Source of the DNA: Aphelocoma coerulescens
Taxonomy: Eukaryota > Chordata > Aves > Passeriformes > Corvidae
NCBI RefSeq assembly: GCF_041296385.1
Contig: NC_091022.1
Span: 20,355,967-20,419,966 of the forward strand
Length of the DNA: 64,000 nt
Reading direction: 5' to 3'
Shown here in pieces: positions 24,068 through 35,939 of this stretch (positions are counted from its first letter, which is position 1; each line of letters opens with the position of its first letter). Below the pieces are notes generated by a model. That model saw only the letters and a program-made list of their open reading frames with translations. It made no database searches and was not told the origin of the DNA. A program made the position numbers and the translations under genes.

Positions 24068-26957
24068 TGACTCCTATGGACAAGAGATCCATCTTTAGAC
24101 ATGTATATTTGGAAAGACCTCCCCTCTACCCCCCCATTAAAAGAACCAAACCAAAAAACATCTCCTCACTACTACATCACTATCTAGATCTATGCCATGC
24201 AAATTATTGACCAAAAAACCAGTTTTGTAAACCAATGTATTAAGTAATTCTTGCAGAAATTCTGAACTATAAAAATAAAAACATGTAAAGGGGCTTTTAA
24301 AGTCATTATCTTGAAAAATATTAATCTGATTGAATTAATAAAGTTCTTACATGCAATATTAGACTATAAACAGGGAAGTAATGCATTTATGGCAAAGATC
24401 AGAAGACATATTTCATCCAAGAAATTGGTGAAATTCATGCAATTCAGAACAGTAAAATTCTTAGTTCTATGGAGTGTGTCTGGCAGTAAGATTTTAAAAA
24501 GATCTAAGTGTTTGACCTTTTTTAATAAGTAGACTATTTCAATAGAGCACATCTGGTTTATGTTCCTAAACCTCTAGCCTTTAAAAGTTCTGTTCCCAAT
24601 TCACACAAAATACCATTCAGGATTGCTTGACATGGTGACCTTCCCTGTAGGGTGCTGGCTGAATAAACCGATTAAATAGATTCAGGAATTTAGCATATAT
24701 ACAGCAAGTTAACGCTTATATCCTGGAACCATTAGTAAACACACTTACTGCTTCTCTGTGCCTTCTACTAGAGACATGGAATTGAACTGGGAATTTTAAA
24801 AATCCACTTTATATAAATAAAGATAGCATTTCTTAATTTTCATGTCGAAGAAGTTTTTATTATGTTGTCACATTTTCTTAGATATAAAGCAGCACAAATC
24901 AGAAAGAGTAATTACAACATTAAATGTTATTATGATTTCACATGGATTGCGACACTGAAGGGTGGAGAAGATAGGTACAAAAATTCAAGTGGTCAGTAAA
25001 TATTTAACAAGTTCTTTTGTTAATTAAAAATTAAATACTGTATGGACTGGGGAGGTTTCATTTTTTTCCCCATAACATTAATAGCAGGTTCATTGTTATT
25101 TGTGTAGAGTGTAATTCTTTTTGACTTTTCCTTCCATTTGCCTTGAGGACAAGCCAGTTTAAAACTGTTCAGCACACTGCACCATGCATAACAGGTAATT
25201 TGTCTAATTAAGGCCTGTAAGGATGTTCAAAGTAAAATATTGAAGAGCTTCCATAACCTCACTTTCACCCTCCCTGTGTACCACAGCTTCTGAGACTCAG
25301 AGATACCCTAGCCATTAACTCAAGTGTTTACACTCTAAACTCAAATTCTTCTTTGCCAGAATGGTTCATTTCACATTTTACAAGTCTGTTTTCTCATTTA
25401 CAGGCAGAAAGCAATTTATCAAATTTTTATATTACATTTCTCCGCTTGTTTCAATATTGGATGGTATAATATATGCTTGGAAATTCAAAATGCAAAGGCA
25501 TACTGTGACTTTATCCAGGGACCTAATAAGATTTATATCCACCTTTTTTTGTGTGTGTGTTCATTTGATGCATTTCAATGAATTATTAATTATGACCAAC
25601 AATAAAATATTATTGTGCTCTGATGCACAAAAAAAGGAAAGATACCCAAGAGAAAACCATCTGACAGCTCAAAGTAGACATGGCCAAAGAATGCTCACAA
25701 GTTTCTCATCAAGTATTGCATGACATGCATCTGCCCATCAAATGAACCAGACTGACTGAGCCTTTCTGAACATACAGATGTAATCTTTGGGGAGGTAAAG
25801 TCAAGATTTATTACATATTGGGAGGCACTGATTTGATTTTTTTTATAAACAGCCAAAGCTATGATAGTGAACATCAAAAGATTTCACTCTGTTTTCCAAA
25901 CCTATTTTTAAAGGTTGACATATGGGATGGAAATATATGGAAGGCTGCATGTTCTGAAGCTGACAGAAGTCAGATTCAAAGCTGCATGTAATAACTTTTT
26001 ACTTAAGAGATTTAAATCATACTTAAACATAGCATTATGTAACTGCTATAAATATGTTATTATCTGCTGAGGAATTTGTTTTCATTTTGCATTTATTACA
26101 TTTTCCTAACGGATCTTTGCTCTGACACAAAATTTCAGAATATTCTCGGTACATATGCCACACCTTATGGTCATTTAAGCTATACAACTTGGTTTTTAAC
26201 ATAATGAAAAAATACAGTTCTTTCTATATTTGAGCAACATACTATTATCATTCTTTCTGCATTACTTACTAATGAATGTCATATAGCAAAAAACCTTCAC
26301 AACTTCCTTTACTTTCAAGGTCATTATAAGAAGTGGTTTTGAAACTGCAATGAACAAATGTGAAAAGCAAATGGAGTTTCTCCCCCTTAGAGCTATCTAG
26401 AGAGTCAAAGAACATATAAAATATTCAGAGAAAATGTCAAGTTAAAACACTTTGGGTCTGAAAGCAATAAAGTAGGACTAAAATTATTTCTGTTTTCCGT
26501 TTAAATAGAGTATTCAGGTTTGTTTTGGTCTTTGTCCTGCTATAAACAAGAAACTTACACATGATAACACTGTGCCCTACACATTAAGCTTCACTTTCAA
26601 GATGGTTATTTTTCCTTTGTAGACTCTTCAATTTAACTTTGAGCCTATCAGAAACATATTCAGTGTGCTAAATAGACCTAATTGAAGAATATCGCATGCA
26701 TTTCACAAATTCCTAAAAAATCACTCTTTATCATATAAGAAATGCAATGTTTCATGCTTATAAAGGATTACTAAGAATGATAAGAAATCTACTTTGAAAA
26801 AATCATACCAAAAGCTGGTTTAATGCTTATTTGAAAGAAAAGTGAGTGCTAATGGATTTTGACAGGCTGATCCTGCCTATAATAGCATCAAGCATACCAA
26901 ATTCTTTTTCACACCACACTGTCCCCAAGGGATCATCAACCTATAGATTAAAAGCCC
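24068..26957. other. Unique AT-rich non-coding sequence
   Basis: No recognisable gene or repeat. A + strand open frame at 25361-25723 (120 codons) is rich in hydrophobic residues but lacks a plausible signal peptide or known family motif, and is treated as chance. Confidence 0.6.
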
Positions 26958-26970
26958 TGACCTCTGACCT
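26958..26970 (-). promoter_or_regulatory. Perfect DR1 nuclear-receptor motif
   Basis: The + strand TGACCTCTGACCT reads AGGTCAGAGGTCA on the - strand: two perfect AGGTCA half-sites spaced by one base, with AA directly 5' on the - strand as favoured by HNF4, COUP-TF and PPAR-RXR. A GTTAACT word follows at 26979-26985 with an ATCTGTCA word just after it. The motif is plain in the sequence. Binding and enhancer activity are inference. Confidence 0.45.
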
Positions 26971-29900
26971 TTCTGTAGTTAACTATCTGTCAGCTTATTG
27001 TTAGCAAGGCTACCAGCAGGCATCACTTCTCTGTTTATATTAATTGCAAATACCAGTTTTAGGTAAGACCAATTCACAACATATGTCCTCTAAGTTTTGA
27101 AGCTTCCCTTGTAATTTCTTATTCAGCTGCTACTGTCTATTAAAAAATAAGGATCTGATCTAAGATGATATCTGCTCTTCTGTTGTGTCTTTCTACTTTC
27201 TTCACTAATGATTTACTTTCTTAACAAAGCTGAGTTTCACAACACTTTTCCCTGTTACACCTTGATCAGTTCAGAGGCATTCCTTATGAAAAACAGTTCC
27301 ATTTTAATTTTTTATTTTACTTTATTTTAAGGGATCATTGCCAAGTTGATACTCTCAAGTGCTAATTGGAGGTGAGTTAAGCGTTCGTCTATATCCTCCT
27401 TGTTCTTTGAACAACTTGAATTAGAAAATTAATCAGGAACAGCTCAGCTATATCTCATGCTTGCATGTTTTATAGGCACTTACAGGTTTAATCTGAAATA
27501 TTTCTTCTGCAGAGCAGGGAGTAAAGTCTTAGTCTTGTCTGCTGCCTTCAAAGCTCAAGCCTAGGTGGCATTGCAGGGTACAGACACCCTTTTGGGTCAG
27601 GGATTTGTTATGGGCTTCCTGTGGGGCAGGAGAGAAAACCTCTATGTGAGTTTCATTTACCCCTTCCCTTCCTCGGAGCACAAATCTGCAGCGGCTCAGG
27701 GGCCCTGTGTTACAGATGCACTGTGGTGTCCCTCTGCAGCCTCAGGTAGGGAGGGGAGCTGCTGGCTCCTTCACCAGTGAGTGTGAAAGGTTAGTTGGTG
27801 AAATTACAGGAAGAAGCAGACCTGTGCCTCTACTCTGTCCTTCAAGGAAATGATGGGAAAGGAATAATTAGAGCAGCAAGTAGTGGGATGTTGCACAGGT
27901 GAAGTTTCTCAGTGTCTCTCGTATGCCTGCATTGAGTCAGGAACAATCTGTTTGATTCTTGGTAAGATTAGATAGATTTTTCATTTCACTAAAACTTAAA
28001 AAAAAGGAGACAAATTTATACTTGACACAGTCAATACATGCAGATCCTGCCCCGAAGCAAAACAGTAAGCTCAAAAAGAAATAAAATCTTTATCCCTATT
28101 ATCTTCTCAGAAGTCATAACCAAGTTTTCCATATCCAAATTTTCAGTATGTTAAGAGTTTCCTATGTTTCCTCTTCCTTTCCAGGGAGAAAATGTTCAAA
28201 AGAAATGACCTTCTATTATGGTAAATTGAGATCTAGTGACTAATGGCTAATTGTTATTGCAATTCTTGACCTGATCTGTAGTGTTGGTAACCACATCTTA
28301 GTCTCCAGAGTGTAACCAGATATACCAGACAGCCCCAGAGTTTATACTGCCAGTGTAGTAACAACTGAGCAACTTCAAAACTGTTGCCTTAATGATCAAC
28401 CTCAGATCTAATAAATGCCAGTGCTAAAACTAGGTGAACACTCAGTTGTTTTCATTTGAACTGACAGAATTGAAAATAAGACATTTCTCCTCTATTAGTT
28501 TATTCAGGGTGAAGAATAGCATTAGAAAATTAGAGGAAACCTTCTCATTGGTTATTTTTTCAACAGCTTCAAGCTGTTAACAGTTACATTGTCCCCAGGT
28601 ATGGGGTGGTGCATGTTATGGCTAAATGATTAGTTTAGAGGCTCTTGACATACAGACTTTTTCTGTTCCCCAGTATCAGCTGTGAAAATGTATTTCCAAG
28701 CAATTAAACTTCATCTCCTGCTGTCTAGGGAGCCAGGAACCTTCAAATTCCAATTCAAATTCTTCAACACCTACTACTGCTGAAAAAAATATAACTCGGT
28801 TAGTTAGAGTCACAAAGAAATCTATTGATACATGTTTGAGTGTCTTTTAAAGAGGAAAATGAAAGCCCTGGGAAGAAAAGTTGCTAACATTGTAAGTAAA
28901 GCAGATGACAAAACATATTCACTTTAATTTGTGCAGTTTTGGACATTGCAGCACACATACACATCAGCATTCACAACCGAAAGAAAGGGTTGCAGTACTA
29001 AATGGTAGGAAGGAAGAATTAATCTCTGACTCTCCCCGCCTTACCTCCACTCTTAAAGACTCTCTGACCATATAATTTTTAAAGGAAGTACCACTGTAAG
29101 AAAATTTTGGTTAGTAGCTGGATGCAAAATGTAGAATTAACCTCAAGGTTATTGTGTGGCACAGGTCACCCAACAGTGACTTACATGGCAGCTTGGTTTG
29201 TCTTTGGAGAGGAGAGTGCCAGACAGACCAAAGGGAGGAGGACACAAAGCACCACTTTCACCAAAGGTTGCCAGTTCCTCTATGCAGATGCTGGAGAACT
29301 GAGCACTGAAGTTCAAGTTAATTTCTAACTACATTTAAAGCGTATTCACAGCCCCTTGCAAAGGCCAGATTGTAGGAACACAAATGAGAATAAGGATATG
29401 CCAGCAACAGCTCTCTATATTACTGTTTGCTACTGGATCCATAGGATGGTGCTGTGCAATGTGTTTTCATTCTAGCATGTGTTTCTTCTGTATTCCAGTG
29501 CCTTTTATACTAGAGATACAAACAAATGGAAGAAAGAGGAAAACCCCCCTTGATTATGTTGGCTGTACATAGGGAGGAAAAAATGGCAAGAGCTTTCCAT
29601 CAGATGTTGTCACAGCAAGGACCAAGTGTTTGCTTTGGGCAGATGCAGCTGCTGCCTCCAATATTCTCTTTATTGTTGCTTGTAACATGTAGTTACAGTT
29701 TTCATCTTGCATAAAGCATAATCAATCATGTTGACCAATATTTAGCCCAAGTGTGATATAATTCAAGGCAGTTTGGTGTGGAGAGGTTTAATAATTTATA
29801 TTGTAAGGTACAAGCTATTTGAATAAATGAAATACAATAAAAAAGAGCTAATGTAGCTCATGTGTGTTTTTTAAGAACTCAGCTAAAGCCAGATGAGTAC

Positions 29901-30894
29901 TGAATTCTGGGGTGAATATTTTGGTAAGAAAGAAGGTCCTTGTTTTGTCTCTTCCATTGAGAAGGGAGGAGGCAACTTTGTCGTTCTACCCCAATCTTAG
30001 CAAAATTTGCTGGGTATTTGTTGCTTCCCAGTACTTGTATTTTTGGCTGTGATGGAAGTACCAACACCCACTTATGATATAATTAGCTAACATTGCAGTG
30101 CTTCATGGATGCAATGAGGAAACAATGAAAAGTAATGTTAAAGAAGTAGCCTTAGTGGTTGGGGTCACCCAGCTGGATGGTCAGTGCACTTCTGCTGGAT
30201 CTTTGTGCTCGGGGTCGGGGAGAGGGTTATTGGCTGGATGTCTTTTTGTCAGCAGTAGTCATCTTACTTGCTAGATTCATCAGCAAGACTTAGCAATATG
30301 AAATAAAAGCCTTTTAATTAACATTTCTGCTCTCATTAAAATCACTGAAAACTTGGACTTCCTACATGGAACTGATATCAGGCTTTAATTGCAATTAACA
30401 TATTAGTACCCCCCTATGTGTTCTTAAACTGCAATAATTTCCATACTTTTATCATACTAATAAGATGGCCAATGACTTCCTGCAATATAATTGAATTGAA
30501 TATTTGTAGTTAAAGTTTCATATAGTTTCTAAAGGGTGTAACTTGGTAGCACGTTCGTTCCATACTAGTGGAAGAATGATATTTTACTCCTTCAGACTCT
30601 ATTTTAATACTTTATCTGATTTTCACAGATGTCAAAAGTAAGTAATAATTAGAATTGGATGAATACAGCAAACATATTTATATGAATATTCTTTTGATTT
30701 TAAATGAATTAATTTAAATTGTGTACACACTGCTTTGGTGATTACTTTCACAAATACTATAGTTAATGAATTTGTGGAAAAGAGCATACAGAAAATGAGG
30801 TACTTAAATACTCCTATTGTACAAATATTTTTTCATTTAAAATGTAAGTATTTGGCTCTAAAGTTTCATAGATAATGTTATCTAACCAGGGAAT
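26971..30894. other. Unique non-coding sequence
   Basis: AT-rich DNA with a GC-richer patch at about 27555-27785 that carries a 71-codon open frame without recognisable features. At 30211-30226 there are three G runs (GGGGTCGGGGAGAGGG) but no fourth nearby run of three, so this is only a partial quadruplex motif. Confidence 0.6.
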
Positions 30895-31030
30895 AAGAGT
30901 ATACTTTGACCTTCATGACAAATCTCATTGTGGTAGATGTATGCTGGCTGTTCCAATTCAACCTTTTCTGATTTTTGCCTAAAAACTAGGAGCAGAATTT
31001 CTCCATTATTTCCTAGATACAAACATGCAA
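30895..31030 (-). mobile_element. Possible very old CR1 LINE scrap
   Basis: Words such as ATGACAAATC, ATGCTGGCTGTTCC and ATTTCTCCATTATTTCC occur in the order seen in the reverse complement of the older amniote CR1 3' half. They are interrupted by unexplained insertions. This is recalled resemblance rather than an alignment, so the call is weak. The alternative is unique DNA with chance word matches. Confidence 0.3.
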
Positions 31031-33582
31031 GGAAGATAGACAAAAAAGAAATCTTTTGTGTGAGGAAAAAAAAAATGGATTTCTGAAAGCAAATCATCCT
31101 CTTTCACAATTAACTAATTTTTTTCGTCTTTTTCTGCAGTGGTTGACAGGCACTAAACTCCTCAGGATCTCCTATGGGTCTTCAGGAGAAGAGTTTTCCT
31201 GCCCAGTGTTTCCTGGCTGTCATTCACACTTTCCACAAGCTTCTCCCATTTAAATGAACGGGGCAGCTCTCAGGTGATGTGGAGTTTCTGCCTCCTGCAA
31301 GATATCTGGCATGCAACTGCCAGGATGACACAAGCAGATGACCTTTCTCATCAGTGCTTAATTCTTTTTTTTTTTTTTAATAAGACTGATGACATGCAGT
31401 AATCAGGCAGCAAACTGAAAGCAAATGATTTAGATGACTCTACCATCCATCATTATAACACATCAACAGGAGTTCAATTCTTCTGGCAAGCAAGTTGATT
31501 TCCTTCCTATGTTCCTTTACCCTATTTGGAAGGGAAGGGCTTCTCACTTCTTGGTGGCCCATTGTTCACAACCTTTGCCATTTTTTTGTTTAATTCCATG
31601 TTGTTTTGACAACTCTTTAGACAGCCTCTGCTGCTAGTCTTTATAATGTCTTATGTTTGTTATGAACCCTATGGCCTTGAGGAGCCTGAAGTCTCTTACA
31701 TTCCTTGGGATTTCTCTTTCTTTATTTTTATTCCAGACTTTTTATTTTTCTTTTAGCTTTCCTGTCTTTCCTGTTTTTCTCTTTACAGACTCTTTAAAAT
31801 TATTTTTTTCTCTGTCAAAGCTAAGTATTTTCTGCAGGTGGGTGTTTACATAGATTTTATGTTTTAACAGGGGAGTTTTGATGTTATACAGAAAAACTTC
31901 AAATAAGTGGTAAATGTAGATAATTTAGCTATGTAGAAAAGGTATTTCTCCAGGTTGAATATTATAAAATCATGCCCAGCTTTCACTTTTCTGGCTTGCA
32001 GGTGACTCTTGTTTTGCTAATGAGGCTGCCAAAATGCATAAAGTATCAAACATTTTTAACATTTATTCCAAACTCTGTAGCTGGAATGATTGATGACATA
32101 CAATCAAGGGGCTAGAATTTTCTAAAATTGACTATCTCATGTATCTCTGAGACAGTCATAGTGACAATTTATCAACACAAAATAGGAAAGTTTCAATAGG
32201 GAAATAATGCATTCAGGTTTCATTAAAGAAAGCCCAATATTGACTAAGAGTTTATAGCTGGACTATAATCTGATGTATTCTTTCATCTGGATGAAAAAGA
32301 AACAAGGAAGGAAAGGGATGAGGAATGAGAAACAGTCACAGGGACAATCTTGAGAAATAATTATTTTTATTACATTTAATTGCAACTGCAGAAACACATT
32401 TAACAATGAAAATTTTTAAATATAGGATGAGATGCATTAACCTAACGTTGAAGAAGAATGACAGTCTGGAAATATGGTCTTGCTGAGAGAGAATGAAATT
32501 TGGTCACATCTTCTCTAACCAATTAGGTACATGACTTTCATTCAAACTGCTCTGTAGGAAAAAAATATCACAGCTAATTTTTATGAGTAGTGTTAATGCC
32601 TACATCTTGGGTATATATCATGATGTATGCAGTGACCCATGACCTAAAAGGTAGCACAGAAGTAGATGTTCAAATTTACATTGTCAGCAGGAATTGGAAT
32701 AGTTACAGTACCTTGGATTTGCCTATGCACTCATTTATGTTTCACTCAAAACCTAACTCAAGTACAGCCTATTGTATCTTTTCAACTGGATGAAAATGAA
32801 GGATGCACTTGGAATGTAGCTGCTTGAATTCCTGATCTAAATTCCCTCTGCACTCCAGTGATGTAGTCTGCATAAACTAAAATGTGAATTTCCATAATAA
32901 GTTCTCAGTACGCTTTCAGTTATGAGGGAGGAAGACAAGTAGATTAACAATTATTTCAAAGCTGCATTATAGTGAATTATAACGCTGTAAGTTTGTGGTT
33001 TGTGACCCATACTGAATTCTTCCTAATCTTTGAAAAGTCATGTAAAGGAAAAGGTTTTCATCAGCAGATATTACTCACACTGAGCAGTGCATTTCTCTTT
33101 GACTTGCCAGAGGATACAGCACTGAGAGCATCTTCATGTGAAGTAACTTATTATAACTCAAAAATAGAACAAGCAACCTTAACTTCAGCTATCCTCTGTG
33201 CATTTGTGAGCTACTGCTGATTATCAAGTGTGCTATAAATTCACGTATCCTCTAACCAGCTGTACTCTAACTATTGCATACAGAGAAGCCTTGAAATGTT
33301 ACCATGTATGATGTAAGGACCTGGCAAATCTTCATAACGTCTTTAAGGGTTTTTTGCCTTTTTATCATGTAACATTTAACAATAATTGCTTAATCATTCA
33401 TAACTCCTTGATATTTATTGCAGGAATATTAATTCTCATAGACTCATTTGATGTTAATATGGCTGCAATAGAACTTCAGTAGAATTTCCTCTGAAATTCA
33501 GCATTAATTACCTGCTCCATTACTTTGAAGCTGCTACTCTGTTATATAGAATATGTTCTCATAGCTTTTATCTGAACAAAAT
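31031..33582. other. Unique AT-rich non-coding sequence
   Basis: Includes a T14 run at 31365-31378 and a T/C-rich stretch at about 31700-31830. No gene or repeat family was recognised. Confidence 0.6.
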
Positions 33583-33668
33583 TTAATGAACTTCCATAGA
33601 GTAAATAAGTCACATTCCTAGTGGCCCCAGTTAGGCTGAAAGTGGCAGAAAGTGACCGAATGAGTGGT
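33583..33668 (+). repeat. 86-bp direct repeat, copy 1
   Basis: This 86-base segment recurs at 35356-35441 in the same orientation, with three substitutions and no gaps (83 of 86 identical). Similarity stops abruptly on both sides. It contains no simple sequence, has no terminal inverted repeats and resembles no repeat family I know. The high identity indicates either a recent local copy event or constraint on both copies. No third copy was seen in the window. Confidence 0.95.
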
Positions 33669-35355
33669 GAAAATGTGACTTCTAAGGCAATTATAAATGC
33701 TTCCTGCTTCTGAAGTCAGCTCCCCAAAGAATGTGCTACCTTTCAGATGCTGTAGTCATTTGTAGCTATGCTCAAGAGGAAGGATAGAAATATAGAGAAA
33801 GTGAAGTCATTTATATAATAGAGGGATTATTACTTGAGGTGGTGTCCTTTTTTCACATAAAAAATTCTTGATTGTGCTTTAAATTCAGCTGCAGCCAAAA
33901 GATGCAAAGTTATTAAATAAAAGGTTACCAATCAGTCCTTCAAATCTCCATGGAACAAACAAAAAATATCTACAGACCACAGCAAGTGATCTACTTATTC
34001 AGACACTGTCTGCTGACCTTCTTAACAGACTAGAAACTCACAGATATTGATTACTGCTTTAAGAAAAGTGCTTTAAAAATTCTTTTGTATTTTAAAACAT
34101 TTGTTGTCTTGAGCTGCATTTAAAATATTATGAATGGACAGTGGCTAGTTTTGGAATATAATTTTTATTTTATGATTCTGACAGAGCTTTTTAGCTTCTT
34201 AATAAAGTTATTTAATCTGCATTTATAGTGCCAGAGCCTGTCCATTATTTAATAAAATAAGCAAGGGTTATAATTGATTTACTTAATCATATTACCAGGA
34301 ATGGAACCATATCATAGATCTTTATAAGGTGTGAACTAATGCATTACTTGGGGGTCTCTGTATAATGCAGTGTGAATTTTTTTTCCTCCAGTGAACCTTT
34401 TGCATGCAGTAAGTCATCCTCTGAATCAGTATGCTGAATGAAGAAAACTTCTATTTTCATAAATGAGGACCTATAATACGGTCCCTATTTTACTGGACAC
34501 TGAGAAATGTATTTAAGGTACAGCTAACAGGGCTGGATTAAAGAGTGAAAAATGAAGAGTGTTAATTGAAGTATATTCTGGAACACCTGATGAGTATTCT
34601 TATATCCTGCAAAGCATGTAGACGGACTCTTCTTGCGATTTCTAACAAGAAAATTTGAGTTTTCTGATGTAAATAAGTCTTCAGAGTAAGAGGAAGGTCT
34701 CATCTTGGAGCAGTTTCAGAGAACAAAATTTTCAGCTTTGAAAAAAATCAATAGGATTCTCAATAAATGAGACTAAAAAATCAGCTGGAAATTGAGGAAG
34801 AATAAAGTAAAACTTAGCAAAACCCAGGAAAAGCACCAAGATTCTATAAATTTGGGGTTTAAATATGCCTAGAGCATGAGGGTTTTTTTAAAACTAAATT
34901 ACTTACCTAGTCAAAATCTAGTTTTCATTCAAAAAAAGTCTGAATTTAAATATCCTTAGAAGACTTAAAATTTGTACCTATGTATCCATAGAGTGAAAAT
35001 CTAGACATGAAACTTAGAAGAGCAGGAGGAAGATTATTGTTTTGCCACAAATCACAATGGGCTTTCACACAGCTAAGACTATATCTCTCTTGAAATTAGT
35101 CTTTATGGATACTGAAAAATTGCCTCATAAACATCAATTTACTCTGTGTTTGCTCATTCTGGTATGATACAGATGTAACTTTATCAGTAACTAATCAAAA
35201 CTTTAAAGGAAAGCAGCTCTTTGTTACCAAGATGATTGTTGAGATGGTTTGTAAATAAAGAGTGTGAGTCAATTGATTCTCTGTAGGATAATCTAGATAT
35301 CCAGATCAGATGTCCTTAAAAAGCCTGCATTAACCAAAAATCTACATAACAGTAG
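33669..35355. other. Unique spacer between the two 86-bp repeats
   Basis: AT-rich non-repetitive DNA of about 1.7 kb that shows no internal duplication and no gene. An AT-rich block with TTTAAT/ATTAAT words at about 34190-34300 has the look of conserved non-coding DNA, but this cannot be shown from one sequence. Confidence 0.6.
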
Positions 35356-35441
35356 TTAATGAACTTCCATAGAGTAAATAAGTCACATTCATATTGGCCC
35401 CAGTTAGGCTGAAAGTGGCAGAAAGTGACCCAATGAGTGGT
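35356..35441 (+). repeat. 86-bp direct repeat, copy 2
   Basis: Second copy of the segment at 33583-33668. Two differences lie close together in the middle (the copies read CCTAGTGG and CATATTGG) and one lies near the end (GACCG versus GACCC). The flanks are unrelated to those of copy 1, and no target-site duplication is obvious. Confidence 0.95.
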
Positions 35442-35765
35442 AGCCATCATGGTACATGACTGTACTTCTCCCACAGTTTGATGAGTATGGGTTACAATAG
35501 TGAAAGAATTTTAGAGCTGCTGAATTAGTGAGTACCTCAGAGCTTGTGAAGCCTGTTTGGGCTGTTTATCCCCTGTATCTCCCTTACAAGAGATGGTGAA
35601 GGACTGTTAAACTCTGATGAACATTATTCAGGCAGGTGCATTCAAAGGAGAGGATGTTCATAGGATATTGGAAAGTGAAATATTCCTCAATAGAAGAGTA
35701 AAACAAGCAAGCAAACAAAAATTATTTGGGAATGTCAGAATTTGAGAATTCTAAGATGCTAAGAA

Positions 35766-35939
35766 ATGTGGTCAAAGTGGAACAAAAAAGTTTCAGAGAA
35801 AGTGGCGGAGGAAATGGATGACATCGAGTAGGGCAGTGCTTCTACTCGGACAGACAGACCCTCCTGGATCACGTCAGTGCCTGGAGAAAGTTTGGATCTG
35901 GTGCCAAGAGGGAATGAAGGCCACAAGAAGCAGGTAATT
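35766..35939 (+). other. Exon-like GC-richer patch with splice donor; no confirmed gene
   Basis: A patch with four CpGs in AT-rich DNA. An ATG at 35766 opens 21 codons to a TAG at 35829-35831. The same frame then stays open past CAG|GTAATT, a good 5' splice donor with GT at 35934, to a later TAG. The stop-interrupted frame and donor could be the remnant of a coding exon, a non-coding RNA exon or coincidence. The encoded residues match no family I recognise, and there is no good acceptor upstream. Confidence 0.2.

Noticed and set aside
30211..30226. G-rich motif as a second G-quadruplex
   Set aside because: Only three runs of three or more G lie close together; the fourth run has two G.
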